This document shows, piece after piece, positions 54,183-61,880 of a stretch of DNA of 64,000 nt. The translations under genes and the position numbers were made by a program. Positions within the stretch are counted from its first letter, which is position 1, and every line of letters begins with the position of its first letter. Source of the DNA: Aestuariibacter sp. (GTDB lineage: Bacteria > Pseudomonadota > Gammaproteobacteria > Enterobacterales > Alteromonadaceae). The notes beneath the pieces are model-generated. The model was given only the letters and a program-made list of their open reading frames with translations, did not search any database and had not been told where the DNA came from. The DNA is taken from the NCBI GenBank assembly GCA_017794925.1, contig CP051238.1, positions 3,214,346 through 3,278,345 of the forward strand, written 5' to 3'.

Positions 54183-54335
54183 TGCTAACGGGCATTACAA
54201 ATCGAATAAAAAATTATCGGTGTTAAGTCCATTATGTTCAAAAGTCCTTTTCTTTTGGTTTATCCGCATGTAGTGGCGCAGCCCATGTGTTACTGCACCA
54301 GCGAGCCCGCGAGCGGCCTAATGTATTTGTTAAAC
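54183..54335 (-). repeat. attC site 0 (left end of the array)
   Basis: Read on the minus strand it runs from GTTTAAC (54329-54335) to GTTAGCA (54183-54189). CATTA boxes sit just inside both cores (5 and 4 nt away), and hairpins in between include TGGCGCAG paired with CTGCACCA. GTTTAAC is complementary to the start (TTAAAC) of the toxin-antitoxin cassette. At 153 bp it is longer than the other sites, as in VCR-type attC. Confidence 0.65.
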
Positions 54336-54386
54336 CTTACAACTTAGCCTAAAATGACCTAAATAAAGACCTGTTAGGAGACCTAT

Positions 54387-54635
54387 ATGACTACTAGAGT
54401 TTTAGCCGAAGTAGCCGCAAGCATTACGGAACTCAAAGCAAACCCGATGAAAGTTGCGGCTAGCGCATACGGTGATCCTGTGGCCATACTAAATAGAAAT
54501 GAGCCGGCTTTCTACTGCGTACCTGCTGAAATTTATGAAAAAATGATGGATCGACTAGAAGATCTGGAGCTGCTTTATCTAGTTCAAGAAAGAAATAGTG
54601 AAGAAAGCGTTTCGGTAAGTTTAGATGACCTATAA
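54387..54635 (+). CDS. type II antitoxin, Phd/YefM (RelB-like)
   Basis: This 82-residue antitoxin begins MTTRVLAEVAASITELKANPM, a DNA-binding N-terminus seen in many Phd/YefM antitoxins of Vibrio-type integron cassettes. An acidic C-terminus (LEDLELLYLVQERNSEES) would wrap the toxin. TAGGAG lies 6 nt before the ATG. It overlaps the toxin gene by 11 bp. The pair is expected to repress its own promoter, which lies between 54336 and 54386. It is oriented opposite to the other cassette genes. Confidence 0.88.
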   Translation: MTTRVLAEVAASITELKANPMKVAASAYGDPVAILNRNEPAFYCVPAEIYEKMMDRLEDLELLYLVQERNSEESVSVSLDDL

Positions 54636-54918
54636 GCTAGAATTTAAGAAAAGCGCGCTTAAGGAATGGAGTAAGCTAGGCAGTACATTAAAAGAACAAT
54701 TTAAGAAAAAACTGTTAGAAAGACTTGAAGCACCCCATGTTGCGCCAGACAGAGTGATGGGCGCGGAAAATGTATACAAAATTAAATTGAGACAATCCGG
54801 CTATAGACTTGTATACCAAGTCCACGATGACATCGTGATAGTCACAGTACTTGCAGTCGGAAAACGTGAAAGAAATGAAGCCTATAAAAAAGCGTTAAAA
54901 AGGCTGGATGCTGACTGA
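54625..54918 (+). CDS. type II toxin, RelE/ParE family
   Basis: This 97-residue toxin has the RelE fold: KLEFKKSALKEWSKLGSTLKEQFKKKL, then VYKIKLRQSGYRLVYQVHDDIVIVTVLAVGKRERNEAY. The Lys/Arg residues and the C-terminal KRERNEAY match mRNA-cleaving RelE relatives. RelE toxins inhibit translation by cleaving mRNA in the ribosome; the antitoxin is the preceding gene. Toxin-antitoxin cassettes are known to stabilise chromosomal integron arrays. Confidence 0.9.
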   Translation: MTYKLEFKKSALKEWSKLGSTLKEQFKKKLLERLEAPHVAPDRVMGAENVYKIKLRQSGYRLVYQVHDDIVIVTVLAVGKRERNEAYKKALKRLDAD

Positions 54919-54921
54919 AGG

Positions 54922-55012
54922 GTTTAACGCCCTAATTTGGTGGCACAAACATGTGGGCTACACTGCGAAGCAGAGCCCGCGTGTTTGTGTCCCCAACATT
55001 TGATTGTTAGCT
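54922..55012 (-). repeat. attC site 1
   Basis: On the plus strand GTTTAAC ... GTTAGCT, with matching arms GGTGGCACAAACATG and GTTTGTGTCCCC. On the minus strand AGCTAAC begins the site and matches the start TTAGCT of the cassette upstream of it. The stop codon of the cassette gene (AGC TAA C) is supplied by this core. Confidence 0.85.
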
Positions 55013-55363
55013 GCCACTTTTGTTAAACATTTTTGGTGAACGCCAACTAACAAGCCCTGATAATACAAATAATACGGCAAAAGTAAGATACCAATACTCT
55101 TGAGTGAGGCCGATAAGCTTTACACTATTGTCGGTAATGAAGTACGTAATAAAAGCAGCAACCAAGATGTGCTGAATTTTTAAGGATTTTTTGTGTGAGC
55201 GCTGCCCAATAAAAAAACCAACACCAGCAGGAATGCCACACAAGAAAAACACCAAGAAATACGCTGCGATACTTCCTTGTTTAGCTAGTGAAGTTAGACT
55301 AAATAAGACAGCAATCGCCGCAACGGCTAAACCAAAAATCCATGCATCTCTATCTATTGCCAA
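55007..55363 (-). CDS. cassette-encoded membrane protein, unknown
   Basis: This 118-residue protein has four membrane helices (about 8-25, 35-52, 62-80 and 88-105). The start is the TTG at 55363 with AAGGAGG 5 nt upstream; the frame continues further upstream only into the interrupted attC and IS. The ribosome site lies 3 bp after the cassette boundary TTAGCTGCC. The stop codon lies in attC site 1. No family was recognised. Confidence 0.6.
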   Translation of the reverse strand: MAIDRDAWIFGLAVAAIAVLFSLTSLAKQGSIAAYFLVFFLCGIPAGVGFFIGQRSHKKSLKIQHILVAAFITYFITDNSVKLIGLTQEYWYLTFAVLFVLSGLVSWRSPKMFNKSGS

Positions 55364-55406
55364 ACCTACCTCCTTGGCAGCTAGACACAATGACTCCCTG
55401 TGAAAT

Positions 55407-55488
55407 GCTAGCCTCCGCATTTTCGTGGGTTAGTTTTCACCAGAGCCATAATTAGTTTGTTCAATACTAAATCAATTTGGAGGCTAGC
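55407..55488 (+). promoter_or_regulatory. inverted repeat sequestering the transposase ribosome site
   Basis: GCTAGCCTCC (55407-55416) is a perfect complement of GGAGGCTAGC (55479-55488), which is the transposase Shine-Dalgarno and spacer. A transcript coming from outside the IS would include both arms and fold the ribosome site into a 10-bp stem. A transcript starting between the arms would not. This design limits transposase made by read-through. Confidence 0.65.
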
Positions 55489-56643
55489 ATGAACAAACAT
55501 AGCATGATTTTTATCGGATTGGATACGCACAAAGAATTCCATGAAGTGGCATATTGTGAAGAACAACGCGGGGCGAGCCCGGTTCACTATGGCCGTATCT
55601 CCTCTTCCAAGGTCAGCGTTAAAAAGCTCCTACGTCAATTTGAATCGAAATACCCTGGCGCTACACTGCATTTTGTTTATGAAGCCGGCCCTTGTGGCTA
55701 CTGGATTTACCGTTTAATCACTAGTCTGGGACACTGTTGTTACGTGGTCGCCCCTTCTCTTATTCCCAAAAAGCCCGGTGAGCGTATTAAAACTGACCGT
55801 CGCGATGCCTTAAAGTTGGTGAAGTTACTAAAGTCTGAAGACCTTACCCCCATCTATGTGCCTGAGCCGGAAGATGAAGCCGTTCGGGATTTATCTCGTG
55901 CTCGTGAAGCGGCTATGAAGGATTTAAAAGAAGCCAAGTATCAACTTAAAGCCTTACTGCTTCGCAATAACATTCGCTATGAAGGTACAGCCAATTGGTC
56001 GAAGAAACACTTACGCTGGCTTACCGAACTCATATTGCCGCACCCTGCCCAGCAAATCGTTTTACAGGAACAACTGCAAACCATTGAAGAACGTATCCGA
56101 CGATTAGAACGGTTGGATAACGAATTAACCCACCACGTTTACCAGTGGCGTTACTATCCGGTAGTGAAAGCCATTCAGGCTATGCGGGGTGTCAGGTTGT
56201 TGGTGGCTGTTGGGGTCATTGCTGAATTGGGCGATTTACATCGCTTCGACCATCCCAGAAAACTCATGGCGTATTTAGGCTTAGTACCCAGTGAGCAATC
56301 ATCAGGTGGAAAGCGGCACTTAGGGGCGATTACCAAAGCCGGCAACGGCAGAGCCAGGCGTTTACTGATCGAAGGTGCGCACAGTTATCGTTATCCGGCT
56401 AACGTCTCTACTGAACTGCAATTGCGCCAGGAAGGGTTACCCAAAGACATTGTCGATATTGCCTGGAAAGCACAGCTTCGCCTCTGCAAACGCTACCAGC
56501 GTATGAGTAAGAAAGGTAAGCACTACAATCTCATCATTACGGCGATTGCCAGAGAAATGGCGGCTTATATCTGGGCTATCACGAAAGAAGTGGTACTCAC
56601 ACCAGTTAATCCGAAACTAAGACTGAGCCGAGTACCTGCATGA
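55489..56643 (+). CDS. IS110-family transposase (DEDD/serine type)
   Basis: This 384-residue recombinase has an N-terminal RuvC-like DEDD domain (IGLDTHKEFHEVAY, FVYEAGPCGYWIYR, KTDRRDALKLVKLL) and a C-terminal Transposase_20 domain. The latter holds the serine region AYLGLVPSEQSSGGKRHLGAITKAGNGRARRLL. The start is the ATG at 55489 with GGAGG 5 nt upstream; a TTG at 55477 is in frame but lies before the ribosome site. All catalytic blocks are present, so it may be active. It works with a guide RNA from the element's non-coding end. Confidence 0.9.
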   Translation: MNKHSMIFIGLDTHKEFHEVAYCEEQRGASPVHYGRISSSKVSVKKLLRQFESKYPGATLHFVYEAGPCGYWIYRLITSLGHCCYVVAPSLIPKKPGERIKTDRRDALKLVKLLKSEDLTPIYVPEPEDEAVRDLSRAREAAMKDLKEAKYQLKALLLRNNIRYEGTANWSKKHLRWLTELILPHPAQQIVLQEQLQTIEERIRRLERLDNELTHHVYQWRYYPVVKAIQAMRGVRLLVAVGVIAELGDLHRFDHPRKLMAYLGLVPSEQSSGGKRHLGAITKAGNGRARRLLIEGAHSYRYPANVSTELQLRQEGLPKDIVDIAWKAQLRLCKRYQRMSKKGKHYNLIITAIAREMAAYIWAITKEVVLTPVNPKLRLSRVPA

Positions 56644-56943
56644 TAAACGAGTTTGAGCTAACGCATTCGGATCGGGCCGCGGAATGTGGTACAACCTACG
56701 AGGGCGTTATGATGGCAATCACTTAACCATGATTGATCCACGAACATAGACTGATGAGAAGGTGCCACGGCGGATTGAGTAAGGTCAGCTCTGCTTATTC
56801 TTCGAATAAGTAACCTACGGATACCAGCATACCAACCGACGAATTTACTGCCTCATCCGGTGCGTTAGCTCATTTATTTTGAGTGCGAAATACAACTGAT
56901 TATGGACTGAAAGAGTGTCAGGGAAGCACTCGTTCAGGGTTGA
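56644..56943 (+). other. non-coding right end of the IS, candidate guide (bridge) RNA region
   Basis: About 300 bp after the transposase gene hold no ORF of note. In the IS1111 group the guide RNA is encoded at this end, in contrast to the IS110 group where it precedes the gene. I see several short hairpins (for example TTATTCTTCGAATAA near 56797) but did not fold the region, so the RNA is inferred from position. Confidence 0.45.
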
Positions 56944-56959
56944 CAAAGGGAGTCATACC

Positions 56960-57071
56960 AACGCCCAACTTAGGGGCAATAACACGCAGGCTATACTGGG
57001 AGCGGAGCGACTGAGCCTGCGTGTTATTGTCCCAGTGAGCGCCAGCGAACGGCTACAGTTGTTTGTTAGCT
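56960..57071 (-). repeat. attC site 2, larger part (core split by the IS)
   Basis: The left core AGCT (55379-55382) is separated from AAC (56960) by the IS. The rest has paired arms AGGGGCAATAACACGCAGGCT and AGCCTGCGTGTTATTGTCCC, and ends with GTTAGCT (57065-57071). On the minus strand the IS sits in GTT|AGCT, the core used by integrase, so this site should be inactive while the IS is present. Confidence 0.82.
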
Positions 57072-57078
57072 GCAATGC

Positions 57079-57483
57079 TCAATTTACATTTGGCCTTTCT
57101 TGTATGGCGTAACTTAAATTGCATTTTCCACAAGCAATTACCCAAAACCCCAACCTTTGGCTGATATTTAAACTACCTGAGCACACAGGGCAAACCTGAC
57201 CGTCAAACGTGCTCGGCACGCTATTTCTAAAACGCTTAGAGAACAGACCCAAGAGAGGCCATAAATTGTCATCTATGGCGATTTCTAAATCGTCCTGTAG
57301 TTCTTTGCAAAATTCAATAAAAACAATTTCATTGTGCGATTTCTTTTGGTCAGGGTCTTTAACCCGTAAGGCTATGGCATCAAGGATTTCTTGATAGCGT
57401 TTTGGCCATTTGTCTTTATCAATGTTCTGCTTACAGTCCATTAGCTCTTCTATTGAGTAGCTTGAAAAATTTGGCTTACCCAA
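57079..57483 (-). CDS. cassette-encoded zinc-ribbon protein
   Basis: This 134-residue soluble protein has a C-terminal zinc ribbon, CPVCSGSLNISQRLGFWVIACGKC (about 103-126), and an N-terminal helical region (FSSYSIEELMDCKQNIDKDKW). The start is a TTG at 57483 with GGAGG 5 nt upstream, and the cassette boundary lies 14 bp before that site. No named family was recognised. Confidence 0.65.
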   Translation of the reverse strand: MGKPNFSSYSIEELMDCKQNIDKDKWPKRYQEILDAIALRVKDPDQKKSHNEIVFIEFCKELQDDLEIAIDDNLWPLLGLFSKRFRNSVPSTFDGQVCPVCSGSLNISQRLGFWVIACGKCNLSYAIQERPNVN

Positions 57484-57497
57484 ATCTTCCTCCTTGC

Positions 57498-57606
57498 AGC
57501 TAACACCTAAATATGGGGCACAAACACGTAGGCTAAACTGCGAAGCAGAGCCTGCGTGTTTGTGTCCCAGCCCGCCCTGGCGGGCGCCATAATTTTTTTG
57601 TTATGT
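57498..57606 (-). repeat. attC site 3
   Basis: AGCTAAC ... GTTATGT, with arms TATGGGGCACAAACACG and CGTGTTTGTGTCCCA. An extra mini-hairpin GCCCGCC-CT-GGCGGGC lies in one arm only, followed by a run of seven T. ACATAAC on the minus strand supplies the stop codon of the next cassette gene. Confidence 0.88.
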
Positions 57607-57846
57607 GACATTACTTCGGTTACCTACAATTCCGAAATAGGGTAACCAACAAATGCCACCAATAACTAATCCTTTAACCATGTAATTATATTTGCTTTCG
57701 TATGCCCAGCCTAACTCTGTACCCCAAGGGTAATTCACCAGAATTTCTGGAGAAGCAAATAACCCAATATATAAGCCATCCAAAATGAATACGAAAGTGG
57801 CGAATAACCCGAAAACTAATGCCAAAACTTTTAAAGACCTTTTCAC
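57601..57846 (-). CDS. cassette-encoded membrane protein, unknown
   Basis: From the GTG at 57846 this is an 81-residue protein with two membrane helices (about 5-25 and 58-75). The frame extends through attC site 4 to 57930, but the cassette boundary rules that out. The stop codon (ACA TAA C) lies in attC site 3. No family was recognised. Confidence 0.55.
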   Translation of the reverse strand: MKRSLKVLALVFGLFATFVFILDGLYIGLFASPEILVNYPWGTELGWAYESKYNYMVKGLVIGGICWLPYFGIVGNRSNVT

Positions 57847-57864
57847 GATAAATCTACTCTTGGC

Positions 57865-57964
57865 ACATAACACCCCAATAAGCGGCGGATAATAGTTGGC
57901 TAAAATTGTGAACGAAGTGAACGCAGCCAACTGTTATGCGTCCGACTTAATTGACTTGTTAGGT
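57865..57964 (-). repeat. attC site 4 (different type)
   Basis: ACATAAC ... GTTAGGT over 100 bp. The paired arms TAATAGTTGGCT and AGCCAACTGTTA are unlike the shared arms of its neighbours, so this cassette probably came from another integron lineage. Confidence 0.78.
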
Positions 57965-57975
57965 AACTACTTCGC

Positions 57976-58389
57976 TTATTTAAATGCATTTAATATATCC
58001 GCCTCTAAGCGTTCACCATCAAAATCTTTAGTTGCTCTAGAGCTTAGAATTTTTACAGAATTAATTATATTTTTAACTATCAGGTCTATACGGGCTTTAT
58101 CATCTCCGTTACAGAATTGATCGTAATCAATTCGCAATCTGAAATCAGCGGAGCTTCTTTTTCTTTTGAATAGTTTGCGCTCTCTAAACCAACCATCATC
58201 GTCCATTTCTTTAGGCTGCTTAACTATAATGGGAATAATACTGAGCTCTTTAACTGCATTACCATAATCATTAGATTCTAAGATTGGCGTTAACTTGTTC
58301 GTTACCAATTCTCTGGACACTCGAAACTTCTTATCTATCGCGTCAAGAGGCCTTGTTCCATCAATTTCGCCACTTAAAAAGAATTTCAC
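57976..58389 (-). CDS. cassette-encoded hypothetical protein
   Basis: This 137-residue soluble protein is basic, with AGGG 8 nt before a GTG start (58389). Helices at about 18-35 (DAIDKKFRVSRELVTNKLT) and a C-terminal half (DDKARIDLIVKNIINSVKILSSRATKD) are visible. No family was recognised. Confidence 0.6.
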   Translation of the reverse strand: MKFFLSGEIDGTRPLDAIDKKFRVSRELVTNKLTPILESNDYGNAVKELSIIPIIVKQPKEMDDDGWFRERKLFKRKRSSADFRLRIDYDQFCNGDDKARIDLIVKNIINSVKILSSRATKDFDGERLEADILNAFK

Positions 58390-58407
58390 GCCATATCCCT
58401 ACTAGTT

Positions 58408-58513
58408 ACCTAACACCTAAATATGGGGCACAAACAGGCAGGCTACAATGGCGAAGCCGCCTGCCTGTTTGTGTCCCAGCCCGCTTGCGGGCGACATAAT
58501 TTTTTTGTTATAC
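58408..58513 (-). repeat. attC site 5
   Basis: ACCTAAC (a strict RYYYAAC) ... GTTATAC, with arms TATGGGGCACAAACAGGCAG and CTGCCTGTTTGTGTCCCA. A one-sided mini-hairpin GCCCGC-TT-GCGGGC and a run of seven T precede the right core. The stop codon of the next cassette gene (GTA TAA C) lies in this core. Confidence 0.9.
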
Positions 58514-58909
58514 GCCCTGCTGATTAAACCTTATGACGTCTTTATGTATGCCATACGCCATACTTAAGCCTAAAACGTCATTGAAATAAAACTGTATATA
58601 ACCGTTATTTAGGCGAGCCTCCCAATCGGCCAAGTCGCCATACCTAGCTAAATACAGCGAGATTTTTTTTGCCTTACCTTTTGACCAAAAACGACCGGAG
58701 GGGTCGTTGAACCATACTGATGATACTTTACCTTCTGTTTCATAAACACTCACATCGTATTTTGGGGTACTACAAGTAAATGATTTTTCCTTTCCATTTA
58801 TAGATGAAATTGGAGCGCCTAGTAAATTTAGAATATTAAGGCCTTCATCGATATCTATTCCCAGCTCGATGTGAGGAGTGATTAGTTTCCTAGGCCAAAT
58901 ACTGTTCAT
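58508..58909 (-). CDS. cassette-encoded hypothetical protein
   Basis: This 133-residue soluble protein contains VSVYETEGKVSSVWFNDPSGRF and a C-terminal YIQFYFNDVLGLSMAYGIHKDVIRF. AGGG lies 6 nt before the ATG (58909), 12 bp after the cassette boundary. The last codon and stop lie in the attC core. It somewhat resembles small immunity-type proteins in cassettes, but I cannot name the family. Confidence 0.65.
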   Translation of the reverse strand: MNSIWPRKLITPHIELGIDIDEGLNILNLLGAPISSINGKEKSFTCSTPKYDVSVYETEGKVSSVWFNDPSGRFWSKGKAKKISLYLARYGDLADWEARLNNGYIQFYFNDVLGLSMAYGIHKDVIRFNQQGV

Positions 58910-58921
58910 TTTATCCCTGGT

Positions 58922-59027
58922 GTATAACTTCTAAATATGGGGCACAAACAGGCAGGCTATAATGGCGAAGCCGCCTGCCTGTTTGTGTCCCAGCCCGCTT
59001 GCGGGCGACATAATTTTTTTGTTATAC
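58922..59027 (-). repeat. attC site 6
   Basis: GTATAAC ... GTTATAC. It is nearly identical to attC site 5, including the one-sided GCCCGC-TT-GCGGGC mini-hairpin and T-run, so sites 5 and 6 are recent copies or members of one species-specific class. Confidence 0.9.
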
Positions 59028-59048
59028 GACATATTTAAAGCAGTCTGG

Positions 59049-59312
59049 TTAAAAAATATCAATATCTGAAATTTGTTGAATTTTTAGTGGCTCTGGCTCA
59101 CGAATTTCAGACCTTTTAAGATAATTGAAAACTACGAGCTTTAAACAGGTAACACCACAAACAAACGCTAGCAGCCCGAAACTAACTGACCACAAGTTAT
59201 AACTATACATCGATACACAACCGGAAAAATAACAGACGTTACCAGCCCCTTTTGCAAATGCAAAAAAAGAGAATATTGCAGAAAATATCATTAACAGGTA
59301 AATCCTTTTCAC
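59049..59312 (-). CDS. cassette-encoded membrane protein, unknown
   Basis: From the GTG at 59312 (AAGGTGG 5 nt upstream) this is an 87-residue protein with two membrane helices (about 3-20 and 40-62). The ribosome site lies 7 bp after the cassette boundary TTATAC. The frame is open to 59336 through the boundary, which is not a plausible start. No family was recognised. Confidence 0.58.
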   Translation of the reverse strand: MKRIYLLMIFSAIFSFFAFAKGAGNVCYFSGCVSMYSYNLWSVSFGLLAFVCGVTCLKLVVFNYLKRSEIREPEPLKIQQISDIDIF

Positions 59313-59327
59313 AAGTCCCACCTTGTC

Positions 59328-59418
59328 GTATAACACTTAAATATGGGGCACAAACATGTAGGCTAAACTGCGAAGCAGAGCCTGCATGTTTGTGTCCCAC
59401 ATAATTTTTTTGTTATAC
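59328..59418 (-). repeat. attC site 7 (right-most clear attC)
   Basis: GTATAAC ... GTTATAC with arms TATGGGGCACAAACATG and CATGTTTGTGTCCCA. It lacks the one-sided mini-hairpin of sites 3, 5 and 6 but keeps the T-run. Confidence 0.88.
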
Positions 59419-59714
59419 GTGCGAGCACCGAACCGTCGCGGCTTGCCGCCACAACCTGCTGATACTGCCAGCAACGCATAACCTCTTGAATTACCTTAAA
59501 ACAACAACCTACAAAATACCAGATGCCAATTGGATTCTATAAACAACCTGGAATGCTGACTGTTGGCGTTGCTGAACATCTAAAGCCAAGATGATAAAGC
59601 TGCTGATACGACTGAAAATGGTGGGAGTAAAAACAACCTAGCAAACAGCCCTACCTAGCCAAAAATCTGATCCTTTGAAGCCTTGAAATAGCTAAGCCCG
59701 AATCGGCGTATAAC
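59419..59714 (-). other. ORF-less cassette at the proximal end of the array
   Basis: About 300 bp lie between attC site 7 and a further core GTATAAC (59708-59714), whose complement TTATAC matches attC site 7. It contains no ORF with a ribosome site longer than about 36 codons. Such non-coding cassettes are known in chromosomal integrons. A GCATAAC near 59476 resembles a further core. Confidence 0.6.
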
Positions 59715-59912
59715 AATTTAATATCTTTCCAAATGGTGTAATAACTTACGCCGTTTTGGTGTATATAATTCATGCATCATAATTCACTAAGTCCTTTCAA
59801 TACAATACCTTGTTTTACTCCATATTGGTGCATATTGTTTCCAATTGCGTAAAATACACCACTGTTGGTGATTATTTTTTGAACCCATCCCATCGTCTAT
59901 TTTTATAACAAA
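59715..59912 (-). promoter_or_regulatory. candidate attI remnant and cassette promoter region
   Basis: To the right of the last core there is no attC-like palindrome, as expected for an attI. GGCGTA (about 59753 on the complement) is inverted relative to TACGCC at the core. On the minus strand TTGTAT-N18-TATGAT (about 59776-59805) could be a cassette promoter. Several TTGGTG/CACCAA repeats lie here. No integrase gene is present, so the identity is inferred from position. Confidence 0.35.
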
Positions 59913-59939
59913 TAATAAAAAGCCCGGTAAAACCGGGCT
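59913..59939 (-). terminator. rho-independent terminator of cysB
   Basis: On the minus strand AGCCCGG-TTTTA-CCGGGCT forms a perfect 7-bp stem followed by TTTTTATT. It lies 28 bp after the cysB stop. Confidence 0.88.
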
Positions 59940-59967
59940 CTGTGATTTATCTTTGGTGTTACTGAAT

Positions 59968-60981
<1,014 letters not shown>

Positions 60982-61115
60982 TTAAGCCAACTGCTCCTTG
61001 CCAAACACGATGCAAACTGTGTCTGGTCAACGGCTTATGCAAAAATAGAGGAAATATTTACAATTATGATAGATACTAGCATAAGCAAGTCTGACAATAA
61101 TTGGAAGTAGCCAAA

Positions 61116-61817
61116 ATGACAAGCGCCAACAAACAAGATAATGAAATTGATTTTTCAACGGTACTGGCTGCTGCCGTTCACGATATGAAAAATTCACTGA
61201 ATTTGTTGGTGCAGTCTGTTGAACATATCGCCAGTTCGTTACCCGATGACATGCAGGAAACAAAGCAGCAGGTCGTTGACCTGCACTACGAAGCAAGCCG
61301 TATGAATACGGGGTTAGTGCAAATACTATCGCTGTACCGGGCTAACAGAGATTCTCTGCCCGTGCTAATCGATCAGTGCTTTGTGAATGAATTAATTGAC
61401 GATATTATTAGTGCTAACCAGCTATATGCCTCTCAAAAGCACATAGACATTGACGTAGAATGTTGCGAAGACCTGGCGTGGTACCTCGACGCAGATCTTA
61501 TCTACCTGCTAGTAAATGATGTATTAATCAATGCATTACGGTATGGTACGTCTAGAATAAAGGTATCGGCTCAACAACAAGAAGATGACCTGGTAATTAA
61601 AGTCGAAGATGATGGCAAAGGCTACCCGGATTTTATGCTGGTAAAAGACGATGCCAAACCCTCTGATTTTAATGTTACACAGGGCCGCACAGGATTGGGT
61701 TTATACTTTGCACATTTAATTGCCAGTGCACATGTTCGCAATGGTAACCGGGGAAAAATTTCACTGTCGAATGGTGGCCAACTGGGCGGCAGCGTATTTG
61801 AGGTTAAAATACCTTAA
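61116..61817 (+). CDS. histidine-kinase-like ATPase without input domain
   Basis: From the ATG at 61116 (GGAAG 8 nt upstream; a TTG at 61101 is also in frame) this is a 233-residue protein. It has an H-box (AAVHDMKNSLNLLV), an N-box (LINALRYG), and G1 (DDGKGYPD) and G2 (GRTGLGLYFAHLIA) boxes, so a HisKA-like helix pair and a HATPase domain. It has no sensor or membrane segment, so it may receive its signal from a partner. No response regulator gene is adjacent. Confidence 0.82.
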   Translation: MTSANKQDNEIDFSTVLAAAVHDMKNSLNLLVQSVEHIASSLPDDMQETKQQVVDLHYEASRMNTGLVQILSLYRANRDSLPVLIDQCFVNELIDDIISANQLYASQKHIDIDVECCEDLAWYLDADLIYLLVNDVLINALRYGTSRIKVSAQQQEDDLVIKVEDDGKGYPDFMLVKDDAKPSDFNVTQGRTGLGLYFAHLIASAHVRNGNRGKISLSNGGQLGGSVFEVKIP

Positions 61818-61880
61818 GATTGGCCGATAAAGAAAACACAGTCAGGACGAGACACTACTGAGCATGACAGGAACAACTGA

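Larger units (their letters stand above)
55383..56959 (+). mobile_element. IS110 family, IS1111-group element inserted in an attC
   Basis: The element has one transposase gene and subterminal inverted repeats ATGACTCCCTGTG (55390-55402) and CAAAGGGAGTCAT (56944-56956; 12 of 13 match). IS1111-group elements have such subterminal repeats with a few bases outside them. Setting the ends at 55383 and 56959 (1577 bp; one base ambiguous) and joining the flanks gives AGCT+AAC, a perfect attC core that matches the other core of the site (GTTAGCT, 57065-57071). A long non-coding right end (56644-56943) would carry the guide (bridge) RNA in this group. IS1111-attC elements are known to target integron attC sites. 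Confidence 0.85.
54183..59714 (-). other. integron gene-cassette array without integrase (CALIN-type)
   Basis: Eight attC sites alternate with small genes over 5.5 kb. In seven gene cassettes and one ORF-less cassette, the TTRRRY-type start is complementary to the outer core of that cassette's own attC (TTAAAC/GTTTAAC, TTAGCT/AGCTAAC, TTATGT/ACATAAC, TTAGGT/ACCTAAC, TTATAC/GTATAAC), which is the rule for cassettes. Six attC sites share long near-identical arms (GGGGCACAAAC ... GTTTGTGTCCC or close), typical of sedentary chromosomal integrons. No tyrosine-recombinase gene is in the window; on the right, where intI would be expected, cysB follows. The array is read on the minus strand. Confidence 0.88.

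Noticed and set aside
54183..54228. Short attC between TGCTAAC and GTTAAGT
   Set aside because: The enclosed 32 bp are not palindromic. The longer site to 54335 fits the neighbouring cassette's TTAAAC start, so GTTAAGT is taken as chance.
55477..55488. Transposase start at the TTG at 55477
   Set aside because: The TTG lies before the GGAGG ribosome site; the ATG at 55489 is correctly spaced from it.
57498..59418. Near-identical repeats that could be read as a CRISPR array
   Set aside because: The repeats are about 90-110 bp, internally palindromic, bounded by RYYYAAC/GTTRRRY-type cores and separated by protein genes of different length. There are no short spacers and no cas genes.
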